A model generated the notes under the pieces. That model worked only from the letters and a program-made list of their open reading frames with translations. It made no database searches and was not told the origin of the DNA. This document shows positions 25,282-33,639 of a stretch of DNA of 64,000 nucleotides, in pieces. The DNA lies in contig CBDICG010000001.1 in assembly GCA_965277275.1 (NCBI GenBank), positions 310,001 through 374,000 of the forward strand, read 5' to 3'. Made by a program: the position numbers and the translations under genes. This DNA comes from HLUCCA09 sp965277275. Lineage in GTDB: Bacteria > Pseudomonadota > Alphaproteobacteria > Rhodobacterales > Rhodobacteraceae. The first letter of the stretch is position 1. The number at the start of each line of letters is the position of its first letter.

Positions 25282-26088
25282 TTATCGGGTAAGTTTGCCT
25301 CCCGGCAGAGCCGCAGCATCCACCATCGAGATCACGTTACAGGGCGCTTTCGAGAAGCCCATCCGCGCGCAGACCGCCTCGGATGGCGCATTTCCCGGCT
25401 GAACCCCTGTAAAGAACCGCTCTGCCCCATAGCGTTCGTGCGCCGCCAAGAGAGCCCGCGCGCCAAGAGCCATGGACAACCGAGCGCCACGCGCCTCCGT
25501 CCGTGTCGTCAGCATGCCCCACCAGAATTCGCCCCCATGCATCGAGTGACCTATTTCGATGTTCTGGCAACTGGCCGCACAGGAGACGACGCGCCCCGTC
25601 GCATCCTGCGCCACGCAGATGGCAGAGTTGCGGCTGATCCCGCGCAAGACATTCCCGGCAAGTAGCATCACGCCAACAGAACCTGTCGCGTCCGCGAGCG
25701 CTTCCAGCGTTTCGGTCGATGTGTCTTGGTCAATCCAGACAAGCTCCAGCCCACCGGGCAATGACGTTTGCGCCGCGATGGATCTGGCCGCCTCAAGCGG
25801 GCGCTCCGATCCCTTCCAGTGCCGGTAAACATTGGCGGAAAAGCCAGCCGCCTGCGCCTGTGCCACGCAGTCGTCTGTTTCTTCCAGCGAAATCGAGTAG
25901 AAATGCGACGCACCCTGTAACTGAGCGAGGCGAAAGACAGTGCTCAACGGGGCATCCGCAGGCGAAACCACACCAACCGTCCGCCCGTAATAGTCGAACC
26001 GGGGATCGCCCCCGAGAACCTCGAACATCGCCTGCCCGCGCCGAAGCAGGCCGATCTGCGCCACAGTTCCATAGGCTTCGTCTTGCAT
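25282..26088 (-). CDS. GNAT family N-acetyltransferase
   Basis: Protein of 268 aa with two GNAT-like halves. The C-terminal half holds the recognisable fold: EFWWGMLTTRTEARGARLSMALGARALLAAHERYG (acetyl-CoA binding helix) and FFTGVQPGNAPSEAVCARMGF (the N-x-S-E-x-x-x-x-x-G-F end motif). The substrate is unknown. The ATG at 26088 is preferred because GGAGGAG lies a few nt upstream; an in-frame GTG at 26112 precedes it. It is divergent from another GNAT gene at 26195. Confidence 0.8.
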   Translation of the reverse strand: MQDEAYGTVAQIGLLRRGQAMFEVLGGDPRFDYYGRTVGVVSPADAPLSTVFRLAQLQGASHFYSISLEETDDCVAQAQAAGFSANVYRHWKGSERPLEAARSIAAQTSLPGGLELVWIDQDTSTETLEALADATGSVGVMLLAGNVLRGISRNSAICVAQDATGRVVSCAASCQNIEIGHSMHGGEFWWGMLTTRTEARGARLSMALGARALLAAHERYGAERFFTGVQPGNAPSEAVCARMGFSKAPCNVISMVDAAALPGGKLTR

Positions 26089-26194
26089 GTGCTCCTCCGT
26101 TGCAAGCGTCACTGTGTGTCGCCAATGCGCGGGTCACAAGCGTTGCCTGCGCGCGGTACTCACCGTAACCTGCTTCTGCAAAGGGGACGCCAAG

Positions 26195-26746
26195 ATGATC
26201 CGAGCCACCCGAAAAGGCGATCTTGCCGGTTTGCTGGAGCATTACCGGGCCGCCTTTCCCGACGAAGACCTCACAGCGCTGGTCAAAAAGCTCTTTGCGG
26301 AGGACAGCGTTCTGTCGCTGACGACCGAGACGCGGGATGGACCAATCTCGCATGTCATGCTGACGCCTTGCCGGGTCGCGGCCGCCGAAGCACAGCCGCC
26401 CGATGTCCTCAAACCGGGAGATACCTTCGGCAAACCGGCCTACCTGCTTGGTCCGCTCATGGTCGCACCGGCGCAGCAGAAGCGCGGCTTTGGCGGCAAG
26501 CTGGTGGCCGACGCCCTGGGCCGGATTGCAACGCGTCCGGGCAAGCCGCCTGTTCTGGTGCTGGGCGATCCGGGCTATTACGGGCGGTTCGGGTTCCGGC
26601 CCGAGCCCGGCGTCCAGACACCGTTTCCTCTGCCGGAGGGGTGGGAAGGCGCGTGGCAGTCTCTGTCATTCGACAAGCAGCCTTTGCCGGAGGGCACACT
26701 CCATGTTCCCGGCCCGTGGTACGACGCGGCTCTCTGGGCAGACTGA
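26195..26746 (+). CDS. GNAT N-acetyltransferase, YhbS type
   Basis: Small acetyltransferase of 183 aa, COG3153-like. Visible landmarks are LLGPLMVAPAQQKRGFGGKLVADAL (acetyl-CoA P-loop) and VLVLGDPGYYGRFGFRPEPG, the typical YhbS end motif. The AGGGGACGCC stretch upstream gives a plausible ribosome site. The VIT1-family gene starts 4 nt after its stop, so the two are likely co-transcribed; a functional link is not evident. Confidence 0.85.
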   Translation: MIRATRKGDLAGLLEHYRAAFPDEDLTALVKKLFAEDSVLSLTTETRDGPISHVMLTPCRVAAAEAQPPDVLKPGDTFGKPAYLLGPLMVAPAQQKRGFGGKLVADALGRIATRPGKPPVLVLGDPGYYGRFGFRPEPGVQTPFPLPEGWEGAWQSLSFDKQPLPEGTLHVPGPWYDAALWAD

Positions 26747-26749
26747 CCC

Positions 26750-27493
26750 ATGCCGGCGCGGCAGATAGACTGGACGGCGCATCGCGCGGAAGCGCATCGA
26801 CTGGGGACGTTGCAGGACGGGCTGAAACAGATCGTCTATGGCGGCAACGACGGGATCGTCACGACCTTTGCCATCGTTGCCGGCTTTGCCGGCGCGTCCG
26901 CCGAAGGGGCGGCTACGGTCGGGGCGCTCGCCGTCCTGATTTTCGGTCTGGCCAATCTTCTCGCGGATGCCACGTCGATGGGCCTTGGCGAGTTCCTCTC
27001 TACCCGATCCCAACGCGATCTCTATCTCTCGCGCCGCCAGCGTGAACTGGAGGAATTCGAGCTGCGCCCGGATCAGGAACGGGCCGAGCTCGTGCAGATG
27101 CTCGGCGAGCGCGGGTTGTCCGAGCAAGACGCCAAGGCAGCCGCGGACAGGTTGATGAAAAGCCCCGAACTCGTCGTCGACATGATGATGACCTACGAAA
27201 TGGAGATGCCGGATATGCGCATGGCGCGCCCTGTCGGCGACGGTTTCGTAACCTTCATCTCCTTTGCGGTCTTCGGGATCATTCCGCTCCTGCCCTACCT
27301 TGCGATGCCCGCGACCGATCCTCGCGCCCTGCCGTTCTCTGTTGCGGCGACCGTGCTCGCACTTGTGCTTCTTGGCCTGTTGCGCTGGCGGGCCACCGAG
27401 GAGCGCGTGTGGCGCTGCGTTGGCGAGACACTCTTTGTCGGGGGTGCCTGCGCAGTGGTGGCCTACGGTGTGGGAGCGGTCGTCGCCGGGTAG
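26750..27493 (+). CDS. VIT1/CCC1 family membrane transporter
   Basis: Protein of 247 aa of the vacuolar iron/manganese transporter family. Seen: GLKQIVYGGNDGIVTTFAIVAG (first transmembrane helix with the conserved GGNDG), MGLGEFLSTRSQRDL, a hydrophilic middle segment rich in Glu and Met (EMEMPDMRMARPVGDG) that in characterised members forms a metal-binding domain, and three further transmembrane helices. It probably moves Fe2+ or Mn2+ out of the cytoplasm by proton exchange. The direction and metal are inferred from the family. Confidence 0.88.
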   Translation: MPARQIDWTAHRAEAHRLGTLQDGLKQIVYGGNDGIVTTFAIVAGFAGASAEGAATVGALAVLIFGLANLLADATSMGLGEFLSTRSQRDLYLSRRQRELEEFELRPDQERAELVQMLGERGLSEQDAKAAADRLMKSPELVVDMMMTYEMEMPDMRMARPVGDGFVTFISFAVFGIIPLLPYLAMPATDPRALPFSVAATVLALVLLGLLRWRATEERVWRCVGETLFVGGACAVVAYGVGAVVAG

Positions 27494-27554
27494 GTCTTGC
27501 CCTTGCCTGCCCCTGCCCCGGGCCATACCTTGGGCCGACACGAAACAGGACATC

Positions 27555-27797
27555 ATGCACATGGCGATTACCGCGCAGCAGATTGAAGACCTCCTCCGCG
27601 AGGGTTTCCCCGACGCACAGATCACCGTGCAGGGCGACGATGGCGCGCATTTCGCGGCCCAGGTGATCGACGAGAGCTTCCGCGGAAAGAACCGCGTGCA
27701 ACAGCAGCGGGCTGTCTATGCCGCCCTCAAGGGCAAGATGGATGGCTCAGCCGGTGAGCTCCATGCTCTTGCACTGACGACAAAGGCGCCGGAGTGA
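27555..27797 (+). CDS. bolA: BolA family protein
   Basis: Protein of 80 aa with the BolA fold: IEDLLREGFPDAQITVQGDDGAHFAAQVIDESF, then the FRGKNRVQQQRAVYAALKGKM helix pair. It groups with the BolA-like proteins that form [2Fe-2S]-bridged heterodimers with monothiol glutaredoxins, whose gene grxD follows 300 bp downstream with one small gene between. The ATG may be at 27555 or 27561. The complex is involved in iron-sulfur handling and iron sensing. Confidence 0.9.
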   Translation: MHMAITAQQIEDLLREGFPDAQITVQGDDGAHFAAQVIDESFRGKNRVQQQRAVYAALKGKMDGSAGELHALALTTKAPE

Positions 27798-27825
27798 TCC
27801 TCCGGTCGGGCGCAGAGGCGCGGCC

Positions 27826-28095
27826 GTGAGCGAGGCGCTTGTGATCCTCGGTCTCGTCGCTGCGATCGCGGTCGTGCTGGGCTTCAAGGCCCGCCAGGCG
27901 ATTCGCCGGGATGCCGACACACCGCGAGGACTTGCGCCCGGTTCGGGACATCATATCATTGAAGTCGAGTATTCATCCGGCCTCGGCGGCGGACACGCGA
28001 CGCAGATCCGTGTGCCCCGCGATCCACAGGCTTACGCGAAAAGGTTTGTGCCCAAGAATTCAGGCGGCACAGAAGACAAGGGGAATGAACCATGA
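27826..28095 (+). CDS. Conserved small protein between bolA and grxD
   Basis: Protein of 89 aa starting at a GTG. One N-terminal transmembrane helix (about 4-20, ALVILGLVAAIAVVLGF) is followed by a basic stretch and a soluble tail. No known domain. Its stop overlaps the grxD start as ATGA, so the two are coupled, and its position in the bolA-grxD unit suggests the same regulation. Function unknown. Confidence 0.7.
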   Translation: MSEALVILGLVAAIAVVLGFKARQAIRRDADTPRGLAPGSGHHIIEVEYSSGLGGGHATQIRVPRDPQAYAKRFVPKNSGGTEDKGNEP

Positions 28096-28457
28096 GCGCC
28101 ACCGCTGATGACAAGATCAAGGACACCGTCTCGAGCAACGATGTCGTTCTCTTCATGAAGGGCACAAAGGAAATGCCGCAATGCGGGTTTTCCAGCCGCG
28201 TTGCCGGTGTGCTCAATTACATGGGGGTCGACTTCGCCGATGTGAACGTTCTGGCGGACGAGGAAATTCGGCAAGGTATCAAGGATTACTCCGACTGGCC
28301 GACGATCCCGCAGCTCTACGTGAAGGGGGAATTCGTCGGAGGCTGCGACATCATCACGGAAATGACGCTGTCGGGCGAGCTCGATCAGCTTTTTGACCAG
28401 AGTGAAGTCGGCTACGACAAGGACGCGGCAGACAAGATCCGCCAAGCGAACGCCTGA
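28092..28457 (+). CDS. grxD: Monothiol glutaredoxin, Grx4/GrxD type
   Basis: CGFS glutaredoxin of 121 aa with the active-site cysteine C31 (MPQCGFSSRV), the WPTIPQLYVKGEFVGGCDI GSH-binding region, and a slightly extended C-terminus. It carries a [2Fe-2S] cluster as a dimer or with BolA and delivers it to apo-proteins. The upstream bolA supports this role. A strong intrinsic terminator follows at 28483. Confidence 0.96.
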   Translation: MSATADDKIKDTVSSNDVVLFMKGTKEMPQCGFSSRVAGVLNYMGVDFADVNVLADEEIRQGIKDYSDWPTIPQLYVKGEFVGGCDIITEMTLSGELDQLFDQSEVGYDKDAADKIRQANA

Positions 28458-28482
28458 TCTTCGACGTCAGTGAACTGTAGCT

Positions 28483-28510
28483 CGGGCGGCGTGCGATGCG
28501 CCGCCCGTTT
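28483..28510 (+). terminator. Intrinsic terminator between grxD and zapA
   Basis: Perfect 9-bp GC stem (28483-28491 with 28499-28507), 7-nt loop, then TTT. It lies between convergent genes and could stop transcription from grxD and, less well, from zapA. Confidence 0.7.
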
Positions 28511-28515
28511 GCATA

Positions 28516-28881
28516 TCAGGATGCAACCTCTGCCGTGTTGCGGCGTTCCGCCAGATCGGCAAGGCCCTCGGCTTTTGTCGCCAGCACCAACAGGCTATCG
28601 GCGAGCCCCGCCGGAACAGCCTCAGCAACGGGCGCGCTTTCCTTTTCGGCGAGCTTCGATTCGGCCGCAACCGCCCGCTCCTCAAACGCGGCGGTCCGGT
28701 CTGCGAGCATCAGCCCCGCCATGAGCAGCATCCGGGTTTCATCGAGGCGCCCGATCTGGTCGATCAGCGTGGTGGCTTCCCGGTCGAGCATCGCGGCAGC
28801 CGTCTGCAGATAGGCTTCCTCACCCTCGCCGCAGGCAACTGTGAATGACTTGCGTCCGATGGAGACGGTGACGTTAGGCAT
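28516..28881 (-). CDS. zapA: Cell division protein ZapA
   Basis: Z-ring-associated protein of 121 aa. The N-terminal part is the ZapA beta-domain (VTVSIGRKSFTVACGEGEE), followed by a long helix that forms the tetrameric coiled coil (ETRMLLMAGLMLADRTAAFEE). It crosslinks FtsZ filaments. Its start overlaps the end of the coiled-coil gene upstream by 8 nt, so the two are made together. Confidence 0.92.
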   Translation of the reverse strand: MPNVTVSIGRKSFTVACGEGEEAYLQTAAAMLDREATTLIDQIGRLDETRMLLMAGLMLADRTAAFEERAVAAESKLAEKESAPVAEAVPAGLADSLLVLATKAEGLADLAERRNTAEVAS

Positions 28882-29287
28882 GCGATTGTTCCTCCACCAG
28901 CGGCTCAAGCGCTGCAATCAACGCGTCCAGTTCGGAACGGTCCGCTTTCTGTCTGTCGTCTGCGGCACGCAGGGCGGCTTCGAGCTGGAGAATGCGCTCG
29001 GCCTGCGCGTCCTTCATGGTCTTGATCGCCTCATAGCGATCCCGCAGTTGCTCCGAAGCCGTCGCCTCGGCTTCGAGGGCCGTTCGCAGGCTGTCGGCTT
29101 CCGCGCGGACGCTCTCCACCTCGGCCACTGCGGCCTCTGCCGTGCTCACCGCGGCGTCGCGCTGCTCCTGCAATTGATCAAGTTCGTGGGCCTGCGTGCC
29201 CGAAGTCTCTGGCTGGGCCTCCATTGCAACGTCGATGCGCTCCAACGCTGCGGCCAGCCGTTCTTCCAAAGCCGAAATGTCTGCCAT
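28874..29287 (-). CDS. zauP: Coiled-coil protein upstream of zapA (ZauP-like)
   Basis: Protein of 137 aa that is almost entirely alpha-helical with heptad-type spacing of hydrophobics and abundant Glu, Ala and Gln; there is no membrane segment. In Caulobacter, the coiled-coil protein encoded just upstream of zapA (ZauP) works with ZapA to focus the Z-ring. Here the position, the 8-nt overlap with zapA, size and composition match that arrangement. Sequence in such coiled coils is poorly conserved, so the assignment rests mainly on context. Confidence 0.7.
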   Translation of the reverse strand: MADISALEERLAAALERIDVAMEAQPETSGTQAHELDQLQEQRDAAVSTAEAAVAEVESVRAEADSLRTALEAEATASEQLRDRYEAIKTMKDAQAERILQLEAALRAADDRQKADRSELDALIAALEPLVEEQSHA

Positions 29288-29584
29288 CTTGCCCCCAATG
29301 CCACCCAAATCGCCCGTCCGGCAGCCCGGACGGCCTGGAGCGTTCCTGCCGAATCGCGCAGCGCCCTCTCGCAGCGCCATGATAGACATCTTGAAGCGGA
29401 TTTGCCCATGCCTTTTGGGCCAACGGCTTATCTCCGCTTCTTCATGTATTGGCTGCGGTGTGGGCCAGCGGCGCGCGGGCACGCTTGACGGGCGCCGCAT
29501 CGCTGGTACACCGCCTGCGCCCGCCATACCGGCGAAATCGAGTGCCCCTTGCTCGGACCGAGCACCAACAGAAAGACGCGCGCC

Positions 29585-31630
29585 ATGGATATTGCAGCCC
29601 TGAGAGAGGCCAACCCCGATCACTGGCAAAAGGCCGCCGCCCTGCGCGTGCTGGCGTTGGATGCCGTGGCGGCCGCCAATTCCGGGCACTCCGGAATGCC
29701 GATGGGCATGGCCGACCTCGCGACGGTTCTTTTTGAGAAGCACCTGAAGTTCGACGCCTCCGCGCCGGACTGGCCGGACCGGGATCGGTTTGTCCTGTCG
29801 AACGGTCACGGCTCGATGCTGCTCTACGGTCTGCTGCACCTCACCGGGTACGCCGACATGACGCTGCAGCAGCTGAAGGACTTTCGCCAACTGGGGTCGA
29901 TCACCGCGGGCCATCCCGAGTACGGCCACGCCAAGGGGATCGAAACGACCACGGGCCCGCTTGGTCAGGGGCTGGCCAACGCTGTTGGTATGGCAATGGC
30001 GGAGGCGCATTTGCGGGCGGTCTGGGGCGAGAAGATCGTCGATCACCACACGTGGGTCTTTGTCGGGGACGGCTGCCTCATGGAGGGCGTCAGCCAGGAG
30101 GCGCTTGCCCTCGCCGGGCGGCAGAAGCTGAACAAGCTGATCGTCGTGTTCGACGACAACGGGATCACGATTGACGGCAAGGTCTCGATCTCCGACGCAA
30201 CGGACCAGATGGCCCGTTTCGCGGCCTCAGGGTGGGAGGTGATGGCGTGTGACGGGCACGATCCGGTTGCCATCGACAACACCTTCGCGGCTGCCAAGAA
30301 ATCCGACCGTCCTGTCTTGATCGCGGCGCGCACGCATATTGCGCTGGGGTCGTCGGCACAGGACACCTCCAAGGGGCACGGCGCCCTCACGGATGCTGGC
30401 CTGATCGCGGACACCCGCACGGCCTACGGCTGGGCCCACGAGCCCTTCGAAATCCCCGCAGAAGTGAAAGGCGCGTGGGAAGCGATCGGCGCGCGGGGCG
30501 CGGCGGCCCGTGCCGAGTGGGAGGCCCGGCTTGCGAAACTGTCGGGCCGCAAGCTTTCCGAGTGGACGCGCACGCAAAATCGGGAATTGCCCAACAAGCT
30601 CGCCAGCAAGATCCGCGCACTGAAAAAGAAAGTCTCCGACGAGGCGCCGAAGGTCGCGACGCGCAAGGCGTCTGAAATGGCACTGGCGGAGATCAACGAG
30701 GTCCTGCCCGAAACCTTCGGTGGCTCGGCAGACCTCACCGGCTCCAACAACACGCTCACGCCCGGCCTCGGCAGCTTTACGCCGGAGACGCCGGAGGGGC
30801 GCTACGTGTATTACGGGATCCGTGAGCACGGCATGGCGTCGGCGATGAACGGCATCGCACTCCATGGCGGGCTGAGGCCCTATGGCGGCACGTTCATGTG
30901 CTTTACCGACTACGCGCGCCCGGCGATGCGGCTTTCGGCGCTGATGGGGCAGCCGGTGGCCTATGTCATGACGCACGATTCCATTGGCTTGGGCGAAGAT
31001 GGCCCAACGCACCAACCGGTCGAGCATCTTGCCATGTTGCGCGCAACGCCGAACATGAACGTCTTCCGCCCTGCAGACGCGGTGGAAACGGCCGAAGCGT
31101 GGGAGGTCGCCCTCACGACGACGGATGCGCCCTCGGTCCTGACCCTCTCACGCCAGGGGCTGCCCACGGTGCGCACGGATCACAAGTCCAAGAATCTGAC
31201 GGCACAGGGCGCATACGTGCTGGCGGACGCCGATTCCAAGCGTCAGGCGATCCTGATGGCCACGGGCTCGGAGGTTGCCGTCGCAATGGCGGCAAAGGCG
31301 CTCCTTGAGGCGGACGGGATCGGCACGCGCGTTGTCTCGATGCCGTGCTGGGAGCTCTTCGAGGTTCAGGAAGACGCGTATCGTCGCCGCGTTCTGCCGG
31401 GCGGGCCCGTGCGCGTCGCGATTGAGGCCGGCATGCGCTTTGGCTGGGACAGATGGCTCTTTGGCGAGCGCGGCAAGCGCGACAAGGCGGGCTTCATCGG
31501 CATGCACGGATTTGGCGGGTCTGCGCCCGCTGGCGATCTCTACAAGCACTTCGGCATCACCGCGGAAGCCACCGCGGACAAGGTTCGCGCGCTTCTGGGC
31601 GGCCGCTGGGACGAAACCCGACAGCTCTGA
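29585..31630 (+). CDS. tkt: Transketolase
   Basis: Thiamine-diphosphate enzyme of the pentose phosphate and Calvin cycles, 681 aa. Seen: LDAVAAANSGHSGMPMGMAD near the start, the TPP-binding VGDGCLMEGVSQEAL...N motif, the pyrimidine domain YGGTFMCFTDYARPAMRL, and THDSIGLGEDGPTHQPVEHL. ATG 29585 is chosen by similarity. About 297 bp upstream, shared with zauP, carry a 7-bp hairpin (29315-29332) but no gene that I can support. The tmRNA gene follows downstream on the same strand. Confidence 0.97.
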   Translation: MDIAALREANPDHWQKAAALRVLALDAVAAANSGHSGMPMGMADLATVLFEKHLKFDASAPDWPDRDRFVLSNGHGSMLLYGLLHLTGYADMTLQQLKDFRQLGSITAGHPEYGHAKGIETTTGPLGQGLANAVGMAMAEAHLRAVWGEKIVDHHTWVFVGDGCLMEGVSQEALALAGRQKLNKLIVVFDDNGITIDGKVSISDATDQMARFAASGWEVMACDGHDPVAIDNTFAAAKKSDRPVLIAARTHIALGSSAQDTSKGHGALTDAGLIADTRTAYGWAHEPFEIPAEVKGAWEAIGARGAAARAEWEARLAKLSGRKLSEWTRTQNRELPNKLASKIRALKKKVSDEAPKVATRKASEMALAEINEVLPETFGGSADLTGSNNTLTPGLGSFTPETPEGRYVYYGIREHGMASAMNGIALHGGLRPYGGTFMCFTDYARPAMRLSALMGQPVAYVMTHDSIGLGEDGPTHQPVEHLAMLRATPNMNVFRPADAVETAEAWEVALTTTDAPSVLTLSRQGLPTVRTDHKSKNLTAQGAYVLADADSKRQAILMATGSEVAVAMAAKALLEADGIGTRVVSMPCWELFEVQEDAYRRRVLPGGPVRVAIEAGMRFGWDRWLFGERGKRDKAGFIGMHGFGGSAPAGDLYKHFGITAEATADKVRALLGGRWDETRQL

Positions 31631-31689
31631 AGCGATCCCACAACACGAATTCCGTTGCGGCGCGTTCTTGAATTTCGGGCGCGCCGCAG

Positions 31690-32012
31690 GTATCTGTGAT
31701 GTGTTCTTCGGAACTATGGCGATAAACGCGCTCGTAATAAGCGGCTCGGACCCGGGGGCGGTACCCGGCGGCTCCACCATCCTCCCTCATTGGCGGGAAC
31801 ATGGGGCCGAAATAGGATCGACGGACGTCTAAAGGAGTTAGCTTTTGCCCGGTGAGATACCACCGTTATCGGTTCAAGCTTTATAGTTGCCAATGACAAC
31901 AAAGCTCCGGTCGCACTCGCCGCGTAATGCGGTGCGTAAGACCAAATCTTAAGCCCTTGCCTCTAGCAAGGTAAGGCGGGGTTCGCAGGCACCTGGCAAC
32001 AGAAGCCTGCAC
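31690..32012 (+). ncRNA. ssrA: tmRNA, circularly permuted two-piece form
   Basis: The acceptor piece comes first, ending in encoded CCA at 31777-31779. Its last stem strand CGGCTCC (31769-31775) pairs with GGGGCCG at 31803-31809, which starts the coding piece; the 23 bases between are the removed intervening segment. The T-arm has stem CCGGG/CCCGG with a GGCGGTA loop instead of TTCGAAT. The tag frame at 31889 reads ANDNKAPVALAA followed by TAA (31925-31927), an alphaproteobacterial tag ending in LAA. The coding piece ends in a GCAGGC/GCCTGC stem and TTTT near 32014, acting as terminator. The 5' limit is approximate. It rescues stalled ribosomes and tags products for ClpXP. From 32015 to 32258 I see no supported gene. 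Confidence 0.93.
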
Positions 32013-32258
32013 TTTTCATTATATTTCAGCTGATTGAGTGGCGATGCACATGTGAGTGCTCTGTCGTCGCGCGTTCTTGCCGTCTGTGCCGATGGTGCAC
32101 GTACCGCCACTGCCGCAGTTGCGCGCGTCCTTCCCGGACCTGCACGGTGCGGCGGGCGTCTGGCTGCGGTAAGCGCGCGGGTCGTGTGATCGGAGCGGCG
32201 CGGAGTGCATGTCGCACCCCGCACCGCTCTTGTCACTCGTCAAATGCAGAAAACGCCG

Positions 32259-32633
32259 TCAGCCGACCACGTTGTGGCCGCGACCGCGCATGCAGTTCTT
32301 GATGAGCTGTTCCTTGTTTTGCTGCTGCTGGACGCCGCTCGCGATCAGGCCGGTGGCTGCACCGATGGCGGCAGCTTCCGCGACGTTGGTACCTTCGTTC
32401 GCGAAGACAGCCGTGGCGCCGCCCGCGACGACAGCGCCCGCGGCTGCCTGCTCGCCTGCCGTGCTCGAAAGCGCACCCTGTTGGGAGGCGAGCTGCTGGC
32501 ACGCGGCAAGATCACCTTGGAAGCTCGCGCTCACGGGGCCATCGACGACGGGGACATAGTTTGAGCCCGAGTTGACACAAGCGGTCGTCAGCCCGAGCAA
32601 GGCGAATGCGGCGAATGGGGTTGCGATGCGCAT
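32259..32633 (-). CDS. Lipoprotein with glycine-zipper-like segment
   Basis: Protein of 124 aa with a lipoprotein signal: a hydrophobic stretch followed by GLTTAC, lipidated Cys near residue 19. The mature part has a glycine/alanine-rich helical segment (AAAGAVVAGGATAVFANEG...AAAIGAATGLIASG) like those of small outer-membrane glycine-zipper lipoproteins, then a basic tail with CMRGRGHNVVG. The ATG at 32633 is chosen because AGAAGG is 8 nt upstream; another ATG lies 6 nt earlier. No known function. Confidence 0.75.
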   Translation of the reverse strand: MRIATPFAAFALLGLTTACVNSGSNYVPVVDGPVSASFQGDLAACQQLASQQGALSSTAGEQAAAGAVVAGGATAVFANEGTNVAEAAAIGAATGLIASGVQQQQNKEQLIKNCMRGRGHNVVG

Positions 32634-32909
32634 GGGCATGGCCTTCTCTGATTTCCGGTACAGGGGGGCGCGCGCGCCCTCTCTATTGGTACCGCAGAGC
32701 ACCGCTCAGAAACAGCCTCGAACGCGCAAGGAGCCGCTCACGGACCCAAGCCGTGCGCTTCCGCCGCACCCAATCGATAGGCAGAGCGCCTCTCACTCTG
32801 GCTCTCTGCCCCGCCGCGAGAGCACGGATCGTGAGTTCCCTCACAAATCCGTCAGCGAGGCCGATTCTCTCATTGCCGCGCGTGTGTTTAGCCGTGCATC
32901 GTAGCGCCA

Positions 32910-33578
32910 ATGATGCAGAACGTGGGCAGGCGAATTCAGGCGACGATGGCAGCTCTCGCGCTTTCTGCGAGTGCCGCCTCCGCGTGTGACACCGCGTTGC
33001 TGCTGGCAGTCGATGTTTCGAATTCCATCGACGCGGGCGAATACGATATCCAGACCGAGGGTATGGCCGCCGCCTTGCGCGACGGCGTTGTTCGAGACGC
33101 CATGGTGATTGGCGGGAACGCGATCGCCGTCATGCAATGGTCCGGCACCGGCATGCAGGAGATGTCCGTCGATTGGCGGCGGATCACATCCTACGCAGAC
33201 ATGGACGCTCTGGCGCGTGAGGTCTCGGCGATGCGGCGGGCCTATGTCGGGGCGAATACCGCGATCGGCGAGGCTGTCCGGGTCGGCATCAGCCAGGTCC
33301 TGACGCAGGGCGACTGCGCGCGCTTGATCATCGACGTGTCAGGCGACGGGCCCGACAATGCCGGCACCCTGATCGATCACGCGCGCCGGCAGGCCGAGCG
33401 CTCAGGCATCACCGTGAACGGGCTCGCGATCGACGGTCTCGGATCTGCGACCACCGCCTATTACACCCGCCGCCTGATCACACCGGACGGTTTCGTGGAA
33501 ACGGCGACGGGCTTCACCGATTTTCCAAGGGCGATCCGGGTGAAGATCCGCCGCGAGGTCAGCCGGGTAAGCGGCTAG
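32910..33578 (+). CDS. DUF1194 (von Willebrand factor A-like) exported protein
   Basis: Protein of 222 aa with a signal peptide (cleavage near ASAC, residue 26) followed by a VWA-type fold. The MIDAS-like motif is DVSNSID (D-x-S-x-S), and the second conserved piece is IIDVSGDGPDN. DUF1194 proteins are common in Rhodobacteraceae and thought to be periplasmic; their binding partners are unknown. Single gene upstream of chrA. Confidence 0.85.
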   Translation: MMQNVGRRIQATMAALALSASAASACDTALLLAVDVSNSIDAGEYDIQTEGMAAALRDGVVRDAMVIGGNAIAVMQWSGTGMQEMSVDWRRITSYADMDALAREVSAMRRAYVGANTAIGEAVRVGISQVLTQGDCARLIIDVSGDGPDNAGTLIDHARRQAERSGITVNGLAIDGLGSATTAYYTRRLITPDGFVETATGFTDFPRAIRVKIRREVSRVSG

Positions 33579-33639
33579 GATCGGCTCGCGGCGCAGGGGC
33601 TGTGATCTCTGGCCCCAATCCGCATGAAGGGCACGCAGC

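Noticed and set aside
29288..29584. 6S RNA near zapA
   Set aside because: 6S RNA is often linked to zapA, but I found no long closing stem with a central bubble on either strand.
31148..31780. Minus-strand ORF beginning MVEPPGTAPGSEP
   Set aside because: Its N-terminus is the reverse strand of the tmRNA acceptor piece and its remainder overlaps tkt; a well-known type of artefact in this bacterial group.
32019..32243. Small Cys-containing ORF after tmRNA
   Set aside because: Several overlapping short frames exist with no ribosome site or domain; none can be supported.
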